Below are positions 1-13,400 of a DNA stretch of 64,000 bases, one piece after another; the first letter of the stretch is position 1, and the number at the start of each line of letters is the position of its first letter. This DNA comes from Lota lota. Its lineage: Eukaryota; Chordata; Actinopteri; Gadiformes; Lotidae. The stretch is from the NCBI GenBank assembly GCA_026745465.1, contig JACYXH010000103.1, positions 305,001-369,000 on the forward strand, read 5' to 3'. The notes under the pieces are model-generated. The model did not search any database. It was not told where the DNA came from and was given only the letters and a program-made list of their open reading frames with translations. A program made the translations under genes and the position numbers.

Positions 1-730
1 TTTGATGACATATCATGGTCATTTTATGATTTATTATAGTAGATTTGTTAAATATTGTAGCTTAAATAGTAATTATCTCTCTAACTAAATGACCAACTGA
101 CCATTTAACTATTCGGGTTTTTCATTGTATTTGTTTGTTTTGACACTAGTTATACTATTCAAACTGTATTGTAAAACATGTTCCCCAGTAAAGTGGTGTT
201 GATTCATGCTGAGGAACACAAACAGGGACGTTGCCATTCGTTTTGTAGCTGACTGCAGCATATGGTCAAACAAAACATCATTCTTCAGAACACCACGTTT
301 AAAATGCTACCCTGCATTCTCTCTCACAACACTTTTCTTCCCATCCTTTATCCTAACAAACCATTGTGTCAGTACCAGGTCTGCTCAGGCTACCAGCATT
401 TCTTGCAGTACTAAGTGTTAACCCGTGTGATTACTACCGCCATATTGGTGTATGGATTTTTACTTTCAGCGTTTACCTTTCACATAAACAGAATTGACAG
501 ATGTAATAACAGCCTATCTTTTTTTAACCATATTAGTAAGTTAGTGTTATAGTAGCCTATCTATATAAATGATGATTGATGACGAAGAAGTTTTTTTTTC
601 TCACTGAAAAAGCTGATCTGATGCCGTTTTTGTATTTTTTTTATAAATGATTCTACTGTCTTTGGTATAGCATCTACACCGGGTCACCCAATGGATCTCG
701 TGCTCACGTCTGCATCTGGATTCAGCACGA
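1..730. other. Intergenic, AT-rich, nothing supported
   Basis: Only short chance ORFs; no recognisable repeat or gene. Confidence 0.5.
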
Positions 731-763
731 CCCCCCCCCCCCCCCCCCCCCCCCCCTCCCCCC
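731..763. repeat. C homopolymer run
   Basis: Almost pure C, interrupted once by T. Confidence 0.9.
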
Positions 764-1889
764 GGCTCTACCGTGTTCAGTTGAGCTCCGTGACCAGCCG
801 CATCCCCGGATGATCCGTCACCCCAGCCAGCCAGCCAGTATTGATTGGGGCTCCCGGGGGCTCACAGAGGAGGGAGGTGACTGATTGTGTTTTACAGGGA
901 AGATTATCACTCGACGGTGAGCGGGCGAACGGGAGGGCCGACAGGATTTCCTGGCGAAGGAAATGGAGAGGACCACCCGGTGCAGGGGAGAGTCTATGAG
1001 TCTACGACTTGACTCAGTGAAGCGCTACGTCCAATTTGAAAACCAAATTGTGGGGCTAAGAACAAAAGGGGATGAAAAGCAGACCAGAGAGATATGGTTA
1101 GAGGTTATCTGGTGATTTTTCTCTGTTAAGTGCTGACCGGTCCATGCGATGCAAGCCCTTTTTATTCTCATTCATTGCATTCTTTCTAAATTCTCTGAAG
1201 ACGAATTGCCTTGTTCAGCATGTGCTTTGAATGTTTTTTTCTCTCCAATTCACAAACATGCAGAGGGGCATGCTTTGCTCCCTGTGGCATCTGTTTCATT
1301 CCATCCACCCTACTTTCACTTTCTTTTTATTACAGCAGAATATATATAGGCTAGTCGGAGATGACTTTGTCAAAGGCTAGGAGACCACAGAGCTAGGTGA
1401 TGCCATGCACTTTAAACCAGCCACAGATGGATAAATCTGTCTCTCACAGGAATTTAAATAATTTTTACAGTTTCATCTTAGTCTATTTGTTAGCAGGGGG
1501 AAGATTTATGCCATGGGGCCTGGCAAGGTTTTTTATCTATTCTGCCTGCAGATTAAATGTGGATCAGGGACAGAGACGCTCCCCATGAATGCTATAAGCC
1601 ACAATTGAAGATGATCTTGTCTCCTAAAAAATAGCCTCTAGACAACATTCAATGAATGCTCCCTCCTCTTTTTTTCTACCCTTGCTGTTTCTCCCTCTGT
1701 GATTTCCCTTTCTTGTCTCTCCACTCTCGCTCTCCTCTTTTCACTCTCCTCTTCTCTCTCTCTCACTCTTTCTTTTTCTTCCTCCTTCCCCCTTCAGCTG
1801 CCAATCTTTCCTTAGCGTTTTACCCAAAGCTGATGCCCCCCCCCCCCTTCCCCCGGTCCCCCCTGTTTTGTAATCAGGCGTGAGCATCA
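764..1889. other. Intergenic, no supported gene
   Basis: A moderately GC-rich block to about 1130, including a small inverted repeat CAATTTG / CAAATTG near 1032, then AT-rich sequence and a pyrimidine-rich run at about 1655-1800. Nothing codes convincingly. Confidence 0.4.
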
Positions 1890-2110
1890 TGAATCTAATA
1901 GACTCACAGGAGCTTCCCGATCAGCCAGGTGCATTCTGGGGCTGCTGGCGCCGCCTAAAAAGGTATTAAACCTTTTTCCACCATACTGCTGCCGGAGCTT
2001 TAATTGATTGATGCTAAAAGTTTGGAAAATAAAGCCTGGTGCACCTAGCGCCACACCGCCTCCCCGGCGGAGGGGCCCTTAGCTAGGGGCCCTCAGCCAG
2101 GGGCCCCTGG
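1890..2110. promoter_or_regulatory. Candidate conserved noncoding block
   Basis: Non-repetitive, balanced-composition sequence with homeodomain-type cores (TTTAATTGATTGATG) and CAGGTG E-box cores, lying between simple-repeat tracts. No ORF of note. The call is composition and motif judgement only. Confidence 0.25.
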
Positions 2111-2174
2111 ATTGAAAGTGGCAGCTCACATTTCCAGCATCAGCCAACCCTGTCAATGTCAGCTCATTCAGGGG

Positions 2175-2188
2175 CTGTGTGTGTGTGT

Positions 2189-2249
<61 letters not shown>

Positions 2250-2252
2250 TGA
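2175..2252. repeat. (TG)n microsatellite
   Basis: TG dinucleotides with two TA interruptions; followed by degenerate TG/TATG sequence to about 2365. Confidence 0.95.
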
Positions 2253-2510
2253 ATATGGTGTGTGCATTTGTACGTGTTACTGCATCCATGTGTGTTTGTG
2301 TGGGTGTTTCTCTGCATGCATGTGTGTGTGTATATATGAATGTGTGTGTATGAACGTGTGTGTGTTTGAGGACAGTGGGCCGGCCGCCTCACACAGAGCG
2401 TGTGCGCGTGGTTGAAAGAGGCATGTACTGTGGATCAATAGATCACTTAATGAACAATTAGGAGAGCAGCTGTAGGCCTGTCAGAGCCCCGTCTCTACAC
2501 TGATACCTGC

Positions 2511-2736
<226 letters not shown>

Positions 2737-2829
2737 CTCGCTTAAGGACATATCGAAGCACCCCCACAACTCACCTTCCTCTTGCCCCCTATCTCCATCC
2801 ATTCGCCCCCTCCCACCCCTCTCCTTCCT

Positions 2830-3130
2830 GGGGCTCCTAGCAACAGTGACAGCCAGGCCCTATTTGACTAACCAGACGTCCGTCTGCCTCTATCCCTCGC
2901 CTCCCATTAGTGGCGGAGGCCAGTAAAGATATGGAAATGGCAAAAGACATCCGTCAGACGCACGCCAGGGGAGGGGGATCGATAAATTTGACAATCCATG
3001 GCATTTAATTAAAATGGCCGCCCCGAGCGAGGCAGTTTGTTTTTCTGTGCGGGAGCTTGCCCGGCGTTTATTGCTCAAATGAATACGTAAGTGTATTCAT
3101 AAGCACTCGGCACATTAAATCCACCTTAGT
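2830..3130. promoter_or_regulatory. Candidate conserved noncoding block
   Basis: Complex sequence with GGCATTTAATTAAAATGG, ATCGATAAATTTGAC and GAATACGTAAGTGTATTC, rich in TAAT-type homeodomain sites and free of repeats, set between a GA tract and a long G tract. This pattern is common in developmental enhancers. No alignment was available. Confidence 0.3.
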
Positions 3131-3153
3131 CTTTTGGATGGGACGGGCATCAC

Positions 3154-3323
3154 GGGGGGGGGGGGGTTACCGGGGGGGGGGGGGGGGGGGGTCAGGGGGG
3201 GGGGGGGGGGGGGTTAATGGGGGGGAATGAGGGAGGGGGGGGGGGGGGGGGGGGTGGGAGGGTGGGTGGAGGGAGGGGGGGAGGGAGGGAGGGAGAGAGG
3301 GAGGGAGGGAGGGAGGGAGGGGG
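3154..3323. repeat. G-rich tract
   Basis: Long G runs separated by TTACC, TCA, TTAAT and A, passing into GGGA repeats. High G-quadruplex potential. Confidence 0.9.
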
Positions 3324-3329
3324 TTACAG

Positions 3330-4290
3330 GGGGTCGGCCCAAGCCTTCTAACTTTTAACGCTGAGCGAGCACCGCAGACAGGTGAAATTAATATCTCCAG
3401 TTCACTCCCCCTCTCTCCCCCTTCCCCACTCAAACACTGACTTTTTAACATAATCTTGACGCATAAAGAGATATCCGCACTGACAAATGAATGTCGAGAG
3501 GAGGGCGGGCGCCGACAGGAGGTCTGATTTGCCTGTCGGTGACAGTAGCCGACCTTACGTGCCAATCAGGGGAAAAAATAGTCAACAGCAAACGTATATC
3601 CTGACAGCCGCCCGCAGAATGGATAGCTTCAACCTTCGTATAGCCGGGTGTTGGGCCTGCTGCTGCTGCTGGGTTGGCTGACTGACTGACTGGTGTATTA
3701 TGGGTAACTAGACACGGGCGGGGGGGGGGCGGGGGGGGAGGGAGGCATGGAGTTTGATAATTGACCTTGCGCAGCCTCTCCGTCGTTCTTTATTAAAACT
3801 TCATTTAAAGAAGAACAACGGCGGGAATGGCTGCCGCCGCCAATGCCGGCGCTTCCCTCGCCAACCGTAATGGATGAGAATCCATTATACATTCTACACA
3901 AGAAGGAGGGAGAGAGAGACCTGCTTAAAACTATATTTTTAGTACTGAAAATTAATGCGTTCACACAAGCCACTGAATCATTTTAAATGTTCTTTTTTAG
4001 TATATTAGGTATATGTGTTGAGAAGACCTATATTTCAACAAGAAGCCGTGAGGCCCCTGCGAGAGTAATGGCTGTGTTAATTTATTCATGATTTTTTAGC
4101 TGTGCTATAGCCATGTTGTTTCTCATGGGTTTCTCATATGGGGGGAGCGCTTTATTAGTTGTGCACTGGAGCCACGCGTCTGTTGTTTGTGGTGTGCTGT
4201 CGCTTCTCACCTTGATACAGTTTAACCGCTTTTAGTGTGTGGCAACAAGGAACATGGCAGACCTAATGAACTGTGTTTATGAAGACGCTG
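3330..4290. promoter_or_regulatory. Cluster of candidate conserved noncoding blocks
   Basis: Three complex stretches (about 3335-3690, 3745-3970, 4020-4290) are separated by short G runs. Motifs include GTGAAATTAATATC, TTGATAATTGACC, TTAATTTATTCATGA and CTTTATTAGTTGTG. No supportable ORF. They are plausible enhancers of a flanking developmental gene; on synteny grounds that would be foxd3, which is not in the window. Confidence 0.3.
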
Positions 4291-4919
4291 TAATAATAGG
4301 CCACAGACACTCTCATCTGCTGCTTTTATTCGGTGGAATAAGTGTTGGACTAAGTGTTTCCATATTGTATGGATTGTGGTTGACCCCCCCCCCCCAATTC
4401 ATTTGTAACTTCATCTGATGTGTGGGGTTGGGAGTTGTACAACTGACATTGACTGGTAACCACAAACACCTCCAGACCAGGCAAACATTTATACAGAGTG
4501 TATAGAGGTAGAGTAAATCCAGAAAGAACAATAGACTCATAAATATTGACCCTGTGATAAAAAACAACATCACACATGACACACAAATTCCACTGACTTG
4601 CAACTGTTAACAAGAAAAATGGCGTGCAGTCTTAGGCTATTACTTTCAAAAGTTTAAGTTCATATACTGTCTTAAACTGGAATTTTTCATTTCTCAAATG
4701 GTTGGATGAAAGCAAATGGGAAACAATTTGTCTGATAATGAATGATCTAGTAAAGCAATAATTATATTAATTACATCTAATTATATTTCTACCGGCCTCT
4801 CTTACTCCAACACACACACACACACACACACACACAGCTTTAATATTTGCCTTGGACCACTCATTGTCCACTTAGAGTTTGGAAAAACTGAATGATGATC
4901 ATGCATATAATTTTTTACA

Positions 4920-5100
4920 ATTCTAATTTCTTGGGTATTAAAAGGTTAGATCGCACCATCAGGTTGACTGTGAGCACAGGTGCTGATTAAGTTGATTCAC
5001 TGAAGCAATTACGGCCAGATCCCCTTTAATTACTGTGGCTTTTATTGTGACTGCGTGATAATGGAGAATAGGGCCTGAAGGAGGTTTAGATGGGGATGGG
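4920..5100. promoter_or_regulatory. Candidate conserved noncoding block
   Basis: Repeat-free sequence with GATTAAGTTGATTCACTG, CAATTACGG and CCCTTTAATTACTG motifs, just before the CA tract at 5124. The assessment rests on motif content only. Confidence 0.3.
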
Positions 5101-5114
5101 CTTGAACAGGATCA

Positions 5115-5123
<9 letters not shown>

Positions 5124-5188
<65 letters not shown>

Positions 5189-5189
5189 T
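5124..5189. repeat. (CA)n microsatellite
   Basis: CA dinucleotides with one CT interruption. Confidence 0.95.
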
Positions 5190-5471
5190 GCACACACACA
5201 AATACACAGAGGAAAAAACTAATTCTCTCTTTCGTCTTAGTCTCTTGTACAAGGGTACACCACACACACACGTGCACAGACACACGTGCACAGACATGGA
5301 GTTGGTGGTGTAGGAAAAGTGTAAACATGTATGAGGTAGAGCAGAAGAATGTCCATCACAACGGACATTCTGAGCTTTTAGAGACTAAAGCTGGCTCCTA
5401 TAAGACATGCCGACACGCAAAGCCTGCAGGAGTGTATGTATATATAGATATATCTATATATCTATATATAT

Positions 5472-5501
5472 AGCCCCATGCATATATATATGCATGGGGC
5501 T
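5472..5501. repeat. Perfect 30-bp palindrome
   Basis: The half-site AGCCCCATGCATATA is followed directly by its inverse complement, with no spacer. An alternating TA/CTATAT tract precedes it, so the region could extrude as a cruciform. Confidence 0.9.
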
Positions 5502-5607
5502 GCTGAACCAGGCCAGCGGAGGCACAGATTTGGTTAAATTCACTACGGCTTCCTGTGACACACCTGCCCACACCTAACAACACATGTGCACACAATTTAT
5601 CCTTCCA

Positions 5608-5644
<37 letters not shown>

Positions 5645-5802
5645 ATACAAACACACACACACACACACACACATACACATACACATACACACATACACAC
5701 ACACACATACACATACACATACACATACACATGCACATGCACATGCACATACACATGCACATACACATACACATACACATGCACATGCACATGCACATGC
5801 AC

Positions 5803-5845
<43 letters not shown>

Positions 5846-5862
5846 TGCACACACATACACAG
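5608..5862. repeat. Compound CA / CACATA / CACATG repeat
   Basis: Pure CA passes into hexanucleotide alternation of CACATA and CACATG, giving a higher-order pattern over about 170 bp. Confidence 0.9.
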
Positions 5863-6128
5863 CCTGACAGACACTTGACACGTACACCACCCCCGCCCCA
5901 CCCGGGTTGCGCGGGACGTGCATGGAGAGTGGAGCAGACAGCTACACAACAGGCAATATCCCCGCCCTTCAGGAGCGGTGCTGTGCCCGCTGGACGCGTC
6001 CGCCTAGACGGAGCTGACGGAGCTGACGGAGCTGACGGAGGGCCGGCCACGCCTCAGAGGAGAGCGCAATGAGGAGCCTCTCCGTGTTCCTCCGCATCGC
6101 CCTGGAGACACGTGGAAAACGCCAGAGT

Positions 6129-6162
<34 letters not shown>

Positions 6163-6190
6163 ACTTCACCTCGCCACCCTCCCCACAAAT

Positions 6191-6236
<46 letters not shown>
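6129..6236. repeat. C run followed by (CA)n
   Basis: More than 30 C, a short unique linker, then CA dinucleotides. Confidence 0.9.
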
Positions 6237-6238
<2 letters not shown>

Positions 6239-6457
6239 AGATGCACGCTTCAAAAGGCGCGGGGGTGCGCTGAACATTTCCCTGTCACCGGGAAATGGAA
6301 ATCGAAAGCGGCGCACACATCCGTTATCTAAATGTTAACTCCGGTGCCCTCCCGGTTGTCAACAGTGACGCCAGGTACAGCCAATAGCAGGTGAGCAGCT
6401 TTGCTTTGGGCTTCTGCCATGGTACACCAGCTCTGTGGTGATGAGAGTGGTGGTGGT

Positions 6458-6484
6458 GGGGGGGGGGGGGGGGGGGGGGGGGGG
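6458..6484. repeat. G homopolymer run
   Basis: Uninterrupted G after a short TGG repeat. Confidence 0.9.
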
Positions 6485-7357
6485 AGAGAGAGGGGCGCAC
6501 TGACACGGAAACAACCCATGCTCTACAGAAGTAGCTCTACACAGCCGAGCTTGTAGAACTACTAATGGGAGTGTCGGGCCTTGTATCAGTGATGGTCTCT
6601 CCGTGTGGTTTCCAACAGGCGATCACATGGTGCTGAAAGTTGAAGGGCCGTAAGAACAGTCACTTACTCCGCTGATGAGTGAATGAGAAATAAGAACAGT
6701 CACTTGGTTATGGGGATATCGCGTGCATGTGTGTGGGAACATGTGTCTTTGTGCTCCTAAACTCTAGCCTAGTGTAATGCAACCCGTTGCAGCAGGGGCC
6801 TCATGTCCTCAAAATGAGCACAAAAACAGAGAACTAGAGACATAGAGCGAGAGATATAGATAAATTGAGATATTGTAAGAGTATGAGACTAGTGGACAGA
6901 CAAGGTGTAGACAAGAGACTGGAGACGCTGAATGCGGTGTCCATGCACATATTTACGTTCCAAGGGCCGACGCGCGAGGGCCGGATATATTTAGCCACTG
7001 TAGACTCTTCAGCCCCAGGATGGGGTTTCAAAGTGAGGTACCTGTTTGAAGATGCATGGCATTTCACCAACCCCGCCCGTCCCTCTCTCTCGCCCAAGGG
7101 GATACATCCAGCACCCTCTGCACCATGGTGTGAAGGAGAAGGAGTGGGAGAGGAGGCACAACCAGAACTGGTTAATCCTCTGGACATAGGCACATGAAGT
7201 ATTATAGGCCTATATGATTAGACTACATTCCCTCCTACATATAGACTACATATTAATACAGGAACGAAGGATAAACCAGGGAAGTAACTTTTTAAATGGG
7301 AGACACATACATTTGTATGTGCATGGATTTACACGCATGCAAGCACGTACGCGTACG

Positions 7358-7360
<3 letters not shown>
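6485..7360. other. Intergenic, no supported gene
   Basis: Mixed composition. An ORF on each strand around 6834-7197 lacks any recognisable domain and overlaps its opposite-strand twin. The part 6900-7080 is complex and could be regulatory, but I have no firm motif. Confidence 0.35.

Positions 7361-7425
<65 letters not shown>
7361..7425. repeat. (CG)n-(CA)n microsatellite
   Basis: CGCGCG leads into CA dinucleotides; possible Z-DNA. Confidence 0.9.
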
Positions 7426-8493
<1,068 letters not shown>

Positions 8494-9018
8494 ATGACTC
8501 CATTTCAACTCTACAACAGAGGGACGACTCTTATGGATTCCATTCAGAGGAATTTGCTGGGCTGCAGATTAGAATTTTAGGAATCCGCAAATGTCAATGA
8601 CACTATTGACAGCTGTGTTCAACAGGCCATGTTTTGTCTGTATTGTACCCAACGGGAAGGATGGGCATGTGCTACAAAGCCGCCGTACACGATTGACTCA
8701 TTATTCAAATATTCATACATCCCTGTAAATACTCAGCCCACACAGCAGACCCTCACAGTGCCCTGTGCCCCCCAGCCCAAATGCTCTTTTATGTCCCCCA
8801 ACAGAGGAAAAAATCCCCCCCCCCCCCCCCCCCCCCACCACAACTCTTTCCGCTTACTACCAACATCCTCTCAAGCCCCTCCTCCTCCAAGGACCTGAAG
8901 GGTGCCAGTCTGTTGCCGTGGGAAACTGTGAGTTCCCGCCAGTCTTGTAGTCCTTCTAAAAACAACCAGGGATGAGAGCAGAGGCTCTAAATGAGGCCTT
9001 TATGTGTCCCCACCCCTT

Positions 9019-9047
9019 CCCCCCCCCCCCCCCCCCCCCCCCCCCCC
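9019..9047. repeat. C homopolymer run
   Basis: Nearly pure C; a similar short run lies at about 8815-8836. Confidence 0.85.
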
Positions 9048-9253
9048 ACCCCAGTGGTACGAGGGATTCTTCTTCTTCTGTCCATCCGTCCGTCTGTCCA
9101 TCCATCCATTCATCTATCCCTGACCTCTTGGCATTAATGCCCTCTTCACAAAAGGCCAGATCCTCTCCTTTTAACAAAAATTTTAACAGGACCCTTGCCC
9201 ACAGAATTAGTATTGTACAGGAAAACAGTCTGCCATTGCTCAAACCCATAGTT

Positions 9254-9254
<1 letters not shown>

Positions 9255-9345
<91 letters not shown>

Positions 9346-9354
9346 GGAGGGAGG
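9255..9354. repeat. (TG)n then (GA)n microsatellite
   Basis: TG dinucleotides passing directly into GA and GGGA. Confidence 0.9.
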
Positions 9355-9596
9355 GGGGGGAGACAGTACTGCACACAAGGATATTTTCTTTTCCTTCACA
9401 GGCGAAAGCCATCGCCACTGGTGTCTGTGGGTCACATATTATCTGCTCCCTGGTTAATGGGCTGGAGAGACGGCTACCACGTCCGATTAGTTTTAATCTG
9501 CTACTTTTGACCAGATGTGAAAAAGAGTCCCAAAGCATTTCAACACACCACTGACGTTTGCATTTGGGATCGGAAACGAGACAAACTATTTGTGTC

Positions 9597-9602
9597 TTTA
9601 TT
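9597..9602 (-). terminator. Possible atg4c polyadenylation signal
   Basis: AATAAA on the minus strand about 0.9 kb beyond the atg4c stop. The stretch between (9603-10492) is AT-rich, microsatellite-free and unlike the sequence further left, as expected of a 3' UTR. Other A/T-rich hexamers are nearby, so the exact site is open. Confidence 0.25.
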
Positions 9603-10492
9603 TTTATTTTTTCTTGCGATGGAAAAGGATGCAGACCAATTCAATTGAAATTCAATCGTTTTTACCTTATTGAGTTTTTCTGTACAACAGTTTAAAAAGC
9701 AATTTCAAGTTCTGATGTTAATTGAGTATGCAGTATTGTGTCTATATTTGGTACTGCAGTTGCAAATTCACAGCAGAAGATTTTCTTTTTACTAAAATTG
9801 TGGACTTGCATTGTTATATATATGCTTTCTTTTATATTTTACATTAGTAGCCATAACCTTTCAAATTAAGAAAGTCCCAAAAAACAACAGCCTTTTTCTC
9901 TCCATTTACACATCTTAGTTGTTAATCAAGGTAATTTTACAGTTGTACAGATATTGTAAATGTTCATATAGGTGTGGAGATGTTATCGTCCAGTTTACAA
10001 TCTTTATCAAAAATAACTTGAAAACATACTTACTTTCTATTTCAGGAAAACAACGCGCTTGGTTTTATGTTAATTGTAAGTGTTAGACCAGCCCTTACAT
10101 TGAAGGTTTACTCAACTCTTTTAAGCATTGTCATTTGCCAAAGCTGCAAACGAAAAAGGACAAATGAGAAAATTAAAGCAAAGACAAAATATTAGACATA
10201 GATATTATTCAAAAGTGACAAGTGAAAAGTATTTTTATGGTCTCCAGGCGTCTAGGTGTTGACTATATTGTACAACATGTGCCCATCAAGAAAGGGAAAT
10301 AAATATGCTTGCAAACTATTCTGAACACCTATTGAATGCATAACCTGAGTCTCCCATGGATTTGAAAAGTTCCCTCCATCTCAAAGACGCATCGTTTTCA
10401 GACACAGTGCTTTGGCTGGTGGACAGTTTGGCAAAGTCCCCTGACCTCTGGGGGTTCAAAGTGAATGGCGTCTGAAGGTCCGTGCGAACCCG
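9603..10492 (-). other. Probable atg4c 3' UTR
   Basis: This AT-rich stretch has no long ORF, directly follows the atg4c stop codon and ends at a candidate poly(A) signal. It lacks the simple repeats that dominate further left. Confidence 0.35.
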
Positions 10493-13400
10493 TCAGAGCA
10501 GGACAAAGTCGCCCATGCTTGTGGCTGCCCTGCGAGGGTCTCGGATAAATGGCCACTCCCTCTTCTCGGGTGTCAGGCTGCTAGACAGGTCGTAGTCCCG
10601 GCCGCGACCCGCCACCAAGGTGAACGCCGGGTACTTGTCCCGCGCCGACGGCCGCAGCAACTGCAATCAGAAGCGGAAAGAGTTGTAGCCGGACAGAGAA
10701 AACGATTCCCTCCTCCACCTCGGGGGACTTAGTTCTCCACTGCTCCTGCGCCCTTCAGTGCACAAGCAGGAAAATTGACTTTTACCAAATCAAAATGGAA
10801 ACTTTACAATGGATTAAAGCATTCAGTGATCAAAGAGACCTACGCCTTTTCTCCCTGGCCTCGGAGCCAGTAAACTGGCTGAGTCGACGTGATCACAAAG
10901 TAAAATACATGGCTAAATGCTGCCACCTGCTGGTTAGTTTTGAGAATACTCCAGAATGGTACCACATGCGTGGAGATCTGATGAAGTGACACACTTTATT
11001 GTATCATTGCCATTTTCATCATCCTCAGACCATATGTGAACATTATTTTGACAAAATTATGACATAGTGAGTGGAATAGTGTATAAGCTGCTGTGTTTTT
11101 GTCCTCTGCCTCACCTTGGAAAGCTCTTGGCTGATCCTGTCATAGTCCTGGACTGTTCTAGAATAGAACCCTATGGTGCAACTTGGGTCCATGTTAGCAA
11201 ACGGCATCTTCTTTGGTGATGGGCAATGATATGACTGTACAAAAACCAATGAAAAACATTCTCAATATATTCATCACATATACATGCACTGGTGAAACAC
11301 GATGGTCGTCATTGTCACCTGCTTGTTGGCCACACTGTTGTATTGTCATCATTTATCTTATATGGATGTTTCCACTTGTCCGGCATGAGTCAAAAAGCTA
11401 AATCCTATTCTATGAGCCATTACAATATCTATAAATGTACCCTACTCCGCACGTTGTCAAATTGTATCATTCAACTGAAACCTCATTGTACCTGTGGTGG
11501 ATGCAGCGTTTTAATATGCGGCCCCTAAAATATTCAGGATCCCTCTGCCTCTGATCTCTGATTCGCCATATTTCTCTTAAGCGACGGCTACTCGCGTCGG
11601 AGCAGCGGCAAATAAATCAGTCGCCTGGCACTCGGTAATTGAGTGGAGGGCCGCTTTAAGATTCATACCCTTAAGTACTAACAGAAACTATTAAATTCAC
11701 ATTACTGCCGCGCCCGCCCCGCGTGCCTGCTCCCCAAGTCAGCTCGTCTGTGTAATTTCACATTACCTGCAGAGGAAAGGTGCTCTTGCTGACATCCACA
11801 AAAGACTGACAGTAATGAGGGTCCATGTAAATCAAGCTGTCGTCTGCAAGGACAAAACAAAAGACAAGTTATTCAAAAACATTGGATGATTAGAAAAAAA
11901 AAAAAAAAAACACTTTCTTTTGCAATTTCTATGCAGAGCAGCTCAAAGTCACCCATTCCGCCAACTGTTAGGATTATTTGGTGTCAAATTTGCCTCCCGG
12001 AAGGTTGTTGCTTTTTACCACCCACCAGGGTGGATTAAATTCTGCATAATCGCATGCGTTTGTACAAGCTCATCCGTCACGTCGGCAAAAAAAGCAAATA
12101 AGTGAAAAGAAAAGAGAGAAGAAGGAAGAGGCGGTCGTTTAATTTTTGTGCGAGGGAATTACTTTTGCAAACACGCAATTATACCGCCGTGCCATTTGCA
12201 TATGATGAATGCGGGCCGGAGCGGTGCTGTGGCAGGCAGAATGCATCGCTTGTCATTTAGACATCACGCCGCTCTGTGTTTCAAATTGGTAAAATGTAAA
12301 TGGTGTAAACATTGACTGCCAAGATGTACAACTGGAGGTTTCTCCAGGCTGCTGAAGGTGATGAAGAGTAGTTCTCTTTGGATTTCATACTCCTCTCTCA
12401 CTCACTCCTCCCTCACTGCTCCCTCCTCCACTCACTCCTCCCTCCCTCCACCACCACCACCGCGTCCGGATGAAATGTATGCGCGCCTCCTATGGAAATC
12501 AATTACAGCCTTATAACTTGGGAGGTTTTTACTGGTGATGAATGGGGGAGGCTCGGGAGGGGTCGTGGAAAATAGAGTGAGTTGATCTGCTACATCCCCC
12601 CACCCCACACGCTCTTCTCTATCCGCTTTCCTCATGCAAACAGGAATGCATTAACTTAACTCTGTCTCTTTACACAAGGAAGGTAGCGGGGTATATTATG
12701 CAAAATAATATGCTATTCCTACCAATCCAATCTCTCACACACACACAAAACACTAACCTTGAAATCCCACTAAATACAGAGCCTGTTTGTGCTTCCCTCC
12801 AAGGACACCGATACAGTACTCCAAACTCAGAACGCTCTGTGAACCGCCCAACAGACACACAAACACATGAACAGATGGGAAAGGAGACACATAAGACAAG
12901 ATAGAAACACAATATAGACCCATACAGACCAATTAAACCGGCAATAGTGTGCACTCGGATAACTATGCATGCTCACATGTTCTTAAAGAGTTTGTTTCTA
13001 AAGTTATTCTCTTAGGTACTCAAAGTATCTTCAATTGTAAGTATTTTAGTCAGAAACCTCAATTTTTGTCTGATCAGTTAAGAACTGATGTTCTCTCACC
13101 TTGACAAAGTTGAAGTACTCTGGGTTGGTCTTCTCTCCACCCAACCGAACTGGGACAAGGATGATGACAGCCCGGCTGTCCAATGGGATGGAGGCTGGGC
13201 CTTGGCTGTCCAATGGGATGGAGGTTGGGCCTTGGCTGTCGAGCGGGGAAGGATTGCCTGAGCTCTGAGCAAAGGCTGTTGAGCTGTGGCTGTCAATGAC
13301 ATCTGCACTGTACACTGTGGAGGGTCAAAGAGAACAACGACAATACGATTAAAGGACAAAGAAAACCATGTTTTTATAAAATCCCGCAGACTTGCTGTTG

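Noticed and set aside
5398-6072. Several long overlapping ORFs on both strands (His/Thr- and Cys/Val-rich)
   Set aside because: They are translations of CA/TG and CACATA repeats; no start context, no complex sequence.
6834-7197. Pair of 110-119 codon ORFs on opposite strands
   Set aside because: No recognisable domain, mutually overlapping, no splice or promoter context.
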